A stretch of DNA of 13,276 nucleotides from Pseudomonadota bacterium (GTDB taxonomy: Bacteria > Pseudomonadota > Alphaproteobacteria > Acetobacterales > Acetobacteraceae), in the NCBI GenBank assembly GCA_021780935.1, contig JAJXXT010000048.1, positions 1 through 13,276 of the forward strand, read 5' to 3'. Under the pieces are notes generated by a model. The model was not told where the DNA came from and made no database searches. It saw only the letters and a list, made by a program, of their open reading frames with translations. Position 1 is the stretch's first letter; every line of letters starts with the position of its first letter. The translations under genes and the position numbers were made by a program. Shown here piece by piece: positions 9,101 to 13,276 of this stretch.

Positions 9101-10685
9101 GGTTCTCGACGGGCTGAAGGCGGAGTTCGTCTATCACGCCGAGGCACGCGGCCTGGCGCTGCGCGTGATGCCCTGCGGCCTCACCATCGAGACCGACCCG
9201 CGCCTGCTCAGCCAGATGATCCGCAACCTGCTCTCCAACGCGGTGAAGTACACCGAGCGCGGCCGGCTGCTGCTCGGCTGCCGCCGCCACGCCAACCGGC
9301 TGAGCATCGAGGTCTGGGACACCGGCATCGGCATTCCGCCATCGGAACTGCACGCGATCTTCGACGAGTATCACCAGCTCGCCAATCCCGCCCGCGAACG
9401 CGCCCGCGGCCTCGGGCTGGGCCTCGCGATCGTGCAGCGCCTCGGCGTCCTGCTCGGGCATCCGGTCCAGGTCCGCTCGCGCCCGGGCCGTGGCTCGGTC
9501 TTTGCCGTGGAGGTGCCGCTGGCGGCGGTGGCGGCGGCGCCCGGCCAGGCGGCGCGCGACGACGCTAATGGCGGAGCGGGCGCGCCGCTGCACACCGGCG
9601 CGATCCTGGTCGTCGAGGACGATCCAGACGTCGGCGACTTGCTGCGCCTGCTGCTCGAGAACGCGGGGCACCGCGTCACCCGCGCCGCCGACGCCGCCGC
9701 GGCACTCGCGCTAGTGCGGCGCGGCGAGATCCGACCCGACCTGGTGGTGGCCGACTACAACCTGCCGGATGGCATGGACGGCCTGCAGCTGACCGCCGTG
9801 CTGCGCCTGGAACTGCGCCGCCAGATCCCGGTCATCATTCTGACCGGCGACATCCTGGCCGGCACCGTCCGTGCCGTCGCGCGCGCGGAATGCGTGCAGC
9901 TCTACAAGCCGGTGCAGGCGCGCCAGCTCACCCAGACCATCCAGCGCCTGCTGCCGGCCGCGCCCGAACGGCGGCCCTCTTCGTCACCGGCGGCGCGCGC
10001 CGGGCCGGTGATCTTCGTCGTCGACGACGACCAGCACATTCGCGACGAGATCCGCTCTGTGCTCGAGGCTGAGGGCAGAGCGGTCGAGGACTATGCCTCG
10101 GGCGAGGCCTTCCTCGCCGCCTACCGTCCGCACGACGAGGCGTGCCTGCTGCTCGACGCCAAGCTTCCCGGCATCAGCGGGCTCGACGTGCTGCACCGGC
10201 TGCGCTCGACCGGTGCCGCCCTGCCCACCGTCATGATCACCGGCGTCGGCGACGTCGCGATGGTGGTCGAAGCGATGAAGCAGGGCGCGCTCGACCTGGT
10301 CGAGAAGCCGGTCAGCCGCCCCGAGTTGCTCGGGTGCGTCGCCGCCGCCCTGGAATGCGCGCACGACGCCAGCGCGCGCATCGCCCGGCGTGCCGCGGCG
10401 GCGGCCCAGGTCGCGGCCCTGACCGGCCGCCAGTGCGAGATCATGAACCTGGTGCTCGCCGGCCATCCGAGCAAGAATATCGCCGCCGATCTCGGCATCA
10501 GCCAGCGCACGGTCGAGAACCACCGCGCCGAGATCATGAAGCGCACGGGTGCCCGCTCCCTGCCCGAACTCGCCAGGCTCGCGGTCGCCGCGTCGCAAGA
10601 AAATACCGCCGCGGCGCCCGGGACGGCCATCGCCCTCGCGACGCCGCCCAGCACCCCGGGGAAGGCGGTGCCGCCGCGTCCCTAG
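6129..10685 (+). CDS. CheB-CheR-PAS-histidine kinase-REC-REC-LuxR fusion regulator
   Basis: This 1,518-residue protein appears cytosolic: I see no signal peptide or membrane segment. Domains in order: CheB methylesterase (~66-245) with the triad S74 in GASAGG, H101 in QHLDPSH and D193 in GTGADG; CheR methyltransferase (~275-545) with NVTSFFRD, the SAM-binding AGCSTGEE (378-385) and SCRNLLIY (480-487); a PAS-like stretch (~575-685); a long coiled coil (~698-785) rich in NEE/KEEL heptads; PAS (~785-893); a kinase with phospho-acceptor H923 (SHDLRQPL), N-box N1033/N1037, DTGIG at 1064 and GLGLGLA at 1094; REC1 with D1209, T1239 and K1260; REC2 with D1343, T1371 and K1393; and a FixJ/LuxR-type helix-turn-helix (~1429-1487). 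All key catalytic and phosphorylation residues are present. CheB-CheR-PAS-kinase fusions are known; carrying two receivers and a DNA-binding output in the same chain is less usual. The start is uncertain: ATG 6129 has no clear ribosome site, while ATG 6228 (M34) has GGAAAG 10 bases upstream, and both precede the CheB domain. The transglutaminase-like gene follows after 96 bp. Confidence 0.94.
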   Translation: MAAGDNAEPREAASPDRSFDPDLSPVTSESQSSMRKPQPRPAETARSATAAHSRTARQPAAARSDSPVVAIGASAGGLDACRHLLNALPPAPGMAFILVQHLDPSHPSMMVDLLATATPMPVCQATEGMQIARNHLYVIPPATYLSLGGGALHVSPPEARHGLRLPFDHLLHALAAEYGAGGIAVVLSGTGADGSLGVRAVKERGGLVIVQDPDEAAYDGMPRSAIATGVVDRVLKLREMPLALAERARSAAARPAAPAPHPPHRQQQDHDQEAQLATIVELLRRRTEHDFTLYKPGTLRRRIERRMGMARLGSGEMARYLEILRAEPDELRLLAKDLLINVTSFFRDPKVFNVVAKQVIPGLLRDHTSDQPIRIWVAGCSTGEETYSLLMLFREAMTAANLNLKLQVFASDVDPDAIAAAREGLYPETIAADVSPQRLSRFFVKEERGFRIAPELRTVVVFTVQDVLADPPFSRLDMVSCRNLLIYMLPEAQAKIVSLFHFALRERGILMLGTAETIGGLEGRFEPIAEPERLYRHIRLARAGELGRLLAPPDASRPPPRPWPDQGAPSRDLQLAELCRRVVLETFAPACVLTTRNYEYLYSLGPVDRYLRVAPGAPTHDLLAMVRPGLRTRIRAAVHEATETGARALTAGGGGGAAGHFSIAVQPVQNEGEALLLICFLDEPVREAPPGRPAIAGESRQIAELEQELVATGAELQGAIRNMEIAADEQRIAHEEALSINEEFQSTNEELLTSKEELQSLNEELTALNTQLQETLEQQRTTSNDLQNILYSTNVATLFLDRALKIRFFTPATRSLFNVMPHDIGRPLRDLASLATDHALPADARQALDGGTPIDREVETEAGIWFARRILPYRTEDNAIEGVVITFTDVTDSRRVADAAQSARSQAELANVAKSRFLAAASHDLRQPLQSIALVQGLLAQVVRGERAQTLVARLDDTLGAMSGMLNALLDINQLEVGAVQPAIVAVPVDEVLDGLKAEFVYHAEARGLALRVMPCGLTIETDPRLLSQMIRNLLSNAVKYTERGRLLLGCRRHANRLSIEVWDTGIGIPPSELHAIFDEYHQLANPARERARGLGLGLAIVQRLGVLLGHPVQVRSRPGRGSVFAVEVPLAAVAAAPGQAARDDANGGAGAPLHTGAILVVEDDPDVGDLLRLLLENAGHRVTRAADAAAALALVRRGEIRPDLVVADYNLPDGMDGLQLTAVLRLELRRQIPVIILTGDILAGTVRAVARAECVQLYKPVQARQLTQTIQRLLPAAPERRPSSSPAARAGPVIFVVDDDQHIRDEIRSVLEAEGRAVEDYASGEAFLAAYRPHDEACLLLDAKLPGISGLDVLHRLRSTGAALPTVMITGVGDVAMVVEAMKQGALDLVEKPVSRPELLGCVAAALECAHDASARIARRAAAAAQVAALTGRQCEIMNLVLAGHPSKNIAADLGISQRTVENHRAEIMKRTGARSLPELARLAVAASQENTAAAPGTAIALATPPSTPGKAVPPRP

Positions 10686-10724
10686 GCCGGCCCCGCAACC
10701 GGCGCCGCCGATCGCGCCCCGTCG

Positions 10725-10741
10725 CGCCCCTCGAAGGGGCG
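10725..10741 (+). other. Short GC hairpin between the regulator and transglutaminase-like genes
   Basis: CGCCCCT and AGGGGCG form a perfect 7-bp stem around a CGA loop, about 40 bases after the regulator stop codon. No T-run follows, so it is not a standard intrinsic terminator. It may slow transcription or protect the 3' end. Partial read-through to the next gene is plausible. Confidence 0.3.
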
Positions 10742-10781
10742 GATCGCCCCCGGGCAAACCCACCCCATCGCGAGGCAGCAT

Positions 10782-11585
10782 ATGCGAATCCGTGTCGGAT
10801 ACGAACTGGTCTACGATTGCCCGCAGCCCACGCCGATGATGCTGATGCTGCATGTACATCACACGCGCGCCCCCGACATCGTCATCGCCGACCAGATCGC
10901 CACCGCGCCGGCGCTGCCCATTGCGTCCTATCGCGACGGCTTCGGCAATTGGTGCACCCGCCTCGTCGCCCCCGCCGGCCGCACGCGCATCGCCAGCACC
11001 GCGGTGCTGAACGAATCCGGCATGCCCGATCCCGTCTTCCCCGCGGCGCGCCAGCACGCCGTGCAGGACCTGCCGGCGGAGGTGCTGGTCTTCCTGCTGG
11101 GCAGCCGCTACTGCGAGACCGATCAGCTGATGCAGACCGCCTGGCAGTTGTTCGGCCAGAGCCCCACGGGCTGGGGCCGCGTGCAGGCGATCTGCGACTT
11201 CGTGCACGCCCATATTGCGTTCGACTATGCCGCCGCCCGCCCGACCCGCACCGCGCTCGAGGCCTTCAACGACCGGCGCGGCGTCTGCCGCGACTACGCA
11301 CACTTGGCGGTGGCGTTCTGCCGCTGCATGAACATCCCCGCGCGCTACTGCACCGGCTATCTCGGCGACATCGCCGTGCCGCCGCCGCACGGCCCGATGG
11401 ACTTCGCCGCTTGGTTCGAGGCCTATCTCGATGGCGGCTGGCACGTCTTCGACCCCCGCAACAACGTGCCGCGCATCGGACGTGTGCTGATGGCCCGCGG
11501 CCGCGACGCGGTGGACGTCGCGATCAGCAACACATTCGGCCCGAACACGCTGACCAGCTTCACGGTCTGGACCGACGAAATATAG
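10782..11585 (+). CDS. Transglutaminase-like family protein (COG1305 type)
   Basis: This 267-residue protein belongs to the bacterial transglutaminase-like, cysteine-protease-fold family. Residues 1-100 form the usual N-terminal beta domain (MRIRVGYELVYDC...). The core at ~130-230 has the nucleophile C169 in RRGVCRDYAHLAVAFCR, then MDFAAWFEAYL and WHVFDPRNN (D224). The tail PRIGRVLMARGRDAVDVA is typical of a widespread subgroup of this family. No signal peptide is seen, so it is probably cytoplasmic. The start is supported by GAGG at 10772-10775, six bases before ATG 10782. In classical members a catalytic His sits just before the AWFE-like motif; here that position is A210, so either H221 or another His serves, or activity is altered. 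Substrate is unknown: relatives include peptidases and amidases as well as cross-linkers. It lies 96 bp after the regulator gene in the same direction and may share its transcript. Confidence 0.88.
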   Translation: MRIRVGYELVYDCPQPTPMMLMLHVHHTRAPDIVIADQIATAPALPIASYRDGFGNWCTRLVAPAGRTRIASTAVLNESGMPDPVFPAARQHAVQDLPAEVLVFLLGSRYCETDQLMQTAWQLFGQSPTGWGRVQAICDFVHAHIAFDYAAARPTRTALEAFNDRRGVCRDYAHLAVAFCRCMNIPARYCTGYLGDIAVPPPHGPMDFAAWFEAYLDGGWHVFDPRNNVPRIGRVLMARGRDAVDVAISNTFGPNTLTSFTVWTDEI

Positions 11586-11616
11586 CCGCCGGTCACCGCG
11601 AGCCGGGGCGCCAGGT

Positions 11617-12994
11617 TGTGTTTCGGCGTGGAAAAAGGACGTCATTGGAGGGGTGATCGGCGTCAAACGGGGACCCCGCTGGTAACGGGGTTCACGATGG
11701 CTCTCGGGATGAGCGGGGGCCATGATCGGGATGCTGGTGGTGGAGACGGCCGCGAAGATCCGGCAGGCGTATTTTGTGCAAGGCAAGGCGATCAAGGCGA
11801 TCTGCCGCGAAGCCCAGCCGCGAGCGGCTGACGCTAATCCGGATCTTCGAGACCTTGCGCGGACGGGGCTACGAGGGCGGTTACGATGCGGTCCGGCGTT
11901 AGGCCCGCGGCTGGCGGCGCGATCGGGCATCGGCGTCGGTTTCGGCCTTTGTCTCGCTGAGCTTTGCGCCGGGCGAGGCCTACCAGTTCGACTGGAGCCA
12001 CGAGATCGTGCTGATCAACGGGGTGACGGCAATGGCCAAGGTGGCGCATGTCCGGCTGTGCCACAGCCGGATGCCGTTTGTGCGTGCCTATCCGCGCGAG
12101 ACCCAGGAGATGGTCTTCGACGCGCACGATCGGGCATTCGGGTTCTTCAAGGGTGCCGGCACGTGCGGCATCTACGACAACATGAAGACCGCGGTGGAGA
12201 CGATCTTTGTCGGCCGCGAACGCGCCTACAATCGGCGCTTCCTGCAAATGCGCAGCCACTACCTAGTCGATCCGGTCGCCTGCACGCCGGCATCGGGCTG
12301 GGAAAAGGGGCAAGCGGAGAACCAGGTGGGTCTGGTGCGCGAGCGATTCTTGACGCCGCGGGTGCGGGTGAAGAGCCTCGAGGAATTGAACGCGTGGCTG
12401 CTCGATCAGTGCATGGCCTATGCCCGTGCGCATCGTCACCCGGAGATGCGTGAGCGGACAATCTGGGAGATGTTCGAGGTGGAGCGGGCGAGCCTGGTGC
12501 CATATGGCGGCCGCTTCGACGGGTTCCACCCGGTTCCGGCGTCGGTCTCCAAGACCTGTCTGGTGAGGTTCGACAACAACAGATACTCGGTGGCGGCCAG
12601 CGCTGTCGGCCGGCCGGTCGGGATCCGCGCCTATGCGGACCGGATCGAGCTGCGTCAGGCCGGGCATGTGGTCGGCCAGCATCACCGCTGCTTCGGGCGC
12701 GGCCAGACGGTGTTCGACGCCGGCACTATGCCGGTGCTGGCGCGCAAGCTGGGCGCACTGAGGAACGGTGCGCCGTTCAAGGACTGTGTGCTGCCGGCCC
12801 GACCACGGCAGATCCGCCGCAAACTCACCGACTCGGCCGACGGCGACCGCCAGATGGTCAAGATCCTGACCGCCGTGCTGAGGGACGGGCTGCCAGCCGT
12901 GGAGGCCGCCCGCCAGGAAGCGCTGCGCGACGGGGCCACTCGGCCGACGTCGTCATTAACATTCTGGCGCGTCCCCGCGAGCCCGCGCTCCCCC
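11617..12994 (+). mobile_element. IS21-family insertion sequence remnant (left part, istA only)
   Basis: Non-coding DNA from about 11617 (TGTTTCGGCGTGGAAAAAGG) leads into an istA-type transposase frame at 11722/11731. This matches the layout of IS21-family left ends, which start with TG and have about 100 bases of repeats before istA. Within it AACGGGG occurs twice (11666-11672 and 11684-11690), and ACCCCG/CGGGGT form a stem at 11673-11691. The exact left terminus is an estimate. The body is interrupted at about 12995 by an IS256-like end. The IS21 partner gene istB and the right end are not in the window, so the element cannot move by itself. Confidence 0.75.
11722..12994 (+). pseudogene. 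istA: Broken IS21-family transposase istA
   Basis: The N-terminal piece (MLVVETAAKIRQAYFVQGK..., from ATG 11722 or, more typically for the family, 11731) runs to about 11810. The recognisable sequence then resumes in the +1 frame as RERLTLIRIFETLRG (CGC at 11819). Roughly 55 codons, the helix-turn-helix part, seem to be missing, as judged from the usual family layout. In the resumed frame the codon after GGYDAVRR, normally Tyr, is TAG (11900-11902). The DDE core downstream is intact: D in QFDWSH (11990), D in IYDNMKT (12176) and E in WEKGQAENQVG (12317). Near 12936 a single base seems lost, because HSADVVINILARPREPALP continues in another frame. The gene is then cut at about 12995 by the IS256-like end. 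The longest intact frame begins at ATG 12008. It is clearly non-functional as full-length IstA. Confidence 0.87.
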
Positions 12995-13165
12995 GGGACT
13001 ATCCGGGATTTTGTGCGCGGGGCCATAGGGTGGAAGGGAAAGGACCATCGCGATGGCAATCGAGAAGGACGTACTGGATCAGTTGCTGGCGGGGCGTGAT
13101 GCGACGGAGTTGTTCGCCAAGGACGGGCTGATTGACGAGCTGAAGAAGGCGCTGGCGGAGCGGGG
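12995..13165 (+). mobile_element. IS256-family element, truncated left end
   Basis: At about 12995 the istA-like sequence stops, and GGGACTATCCGGGATTTTGT begins, which looks like an IS256-type terminal repeat. It is followed after 58 bases by the start of an IS256-type transposase. Homology is lost near 13165, so only the left ~170 bases remain. Because the right end is missing, a target-site duplication cannot be checked. The insertion lies inside istA and therefore came after the IS21 element. Confidence 0.65.
13053..13165 (+). pseudogene. 5' fragment of an IS256-family transposase
   Basis: From ATG 13053 the first ~37 residues (MAIEKDVLDQLLAGRDATEL, then FAKDGLIDELKKALAER) match the conserved N-terminus of IS256/mutator-family transposases, which are normally ~400 residues. 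A purine-rich AGGGAAAGGA lies about 9 bases before the start. After ALAER the usual continuation (family style: LNAEMDHHL) is absent and the frame runs into unrelated Arg-rich sequence to the window edge. None of the DDE catalytic residues are present, so this fragment is inactive. Confidence 0.75.
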
Positions 13166-13276
13166 CCATCGCCGCCTTCGGTCCCGCTGGCCGGCCCGCC
13201 GTCACGACGATCGAGCGCGACCCCGTGCTGGCCTCGGCGCTGATCCGCGCCGAAGCCTGGAAGCGTCGCATACTCA
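13166..13276 (+). other. Unassigned coding-like fragment at the right edge, possibly recombinase-associated
   Basis: After the IS256 fragment, the frame starting at 13168 reads IAAFGPAGRPAVTTIERDPV followed by LASALIRAEAWKRR and stays open to the edge. The ...ERDP-L..ALIRAEAWKRR pattern faintly recalls small proteins encoded next to resolvase/recombinase genes, which have a similar ALARAFRW segment. The fragment has no visible start and too few residues for a firm call. The other strand also has an open frame here (12999-13271), with no family resemblance. Confidence 0.25.

Noticed and set aside
7062..9671. 869-codon open frame on the minus strand inside the regulator gene
   Set aside because: It lies antisense to a gene with full domain structure. 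Its sequence is rich in Gly, Arg, Gln and Ala with no family motif, as expected from GC-rich codon bias.
9984..11930. 648-codon minus-strand open frame spanning the regulator end, transglutaminase-like gene and IS21 start
   Set aside because: It crosses three unrelated plus-strand features and has no domain resemblance, so it is a codon-bias shadow.
11722..12453. 243-codon plus-strand frame starting at the istA start
   Set aside because: Only the first ~28 codons are IstA-like. After ~11810 the frame is the wrong one, and the true transposase sequence is in the +1 frame.

Overview
The window is very GC-rich, with long coding frames and many long but meaningless antisense frames. The proteins it encodes (a cyclic beta-1,2-glucan synthase, a CheB-CheR-type hybrid kinase, an alphaproteobacterial-style transglutaminase-like protein, and IS21/IS256 transposases) suggest an alphaproteobacterium. 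A Rhodospirillales/Acetobacteraceae or Rhizobiales-like organism is likely, but this is inferred from protein style and GC content, not from a marker gene.

Layout. (1) 1-5050, minus strand: the N-terminal ~1,680 codons of a giant NdvB-like cyclic beta-1,2-glucan synthase, whose C-terminus lies off the left edge. (2) 5061-5879, minus strand: a stomatin/slipin-type SPFH membrane protein, upstream of the glucan synthase and only 10 bp from it, so probably co-transcribed. (3) 5880-6128: a divergent intergenic region with two adjacent perfect 14-bp palindromes. (4) 6129-10685, plus strand: a 1,518-residue protein joining CheB methylesterase, CheR methyltransferase, coiled coil, PAS, histidine kinase, two receiver domains and a LuxR/FixJ-type DNA-binding domain. 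(5) 10782-11585, plus strand: a transglutaminase-like protein. (6) from about 11617 to the right edge: a mobile-element graveyard. An IS21-family istA is broken by an internal deletion with frameshift, a nonsense codon and a one-base frameshift. It is interrupted near its 3' end by the left end of an IS256-family element, which is itself cut after about 37 codons and joined to other DNA.

How it fits together. The left half looks like an envelope module: periplasmic glucan synthesis plus an SPFH scaffold protein. It is divergently transcribed from a one-polypeptide signalling protein that has sensor-like, phosphorelay and DNA-binding parts. It is tempting to infer that this protein controls the divergent operon or itself, but nothing in the sequence proves it. 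The best candidates for something new are the architecture of the 1,518-residue protein and the paired palindromes upstream of it. No CRISPR array, tRNA or rRNA was seen.
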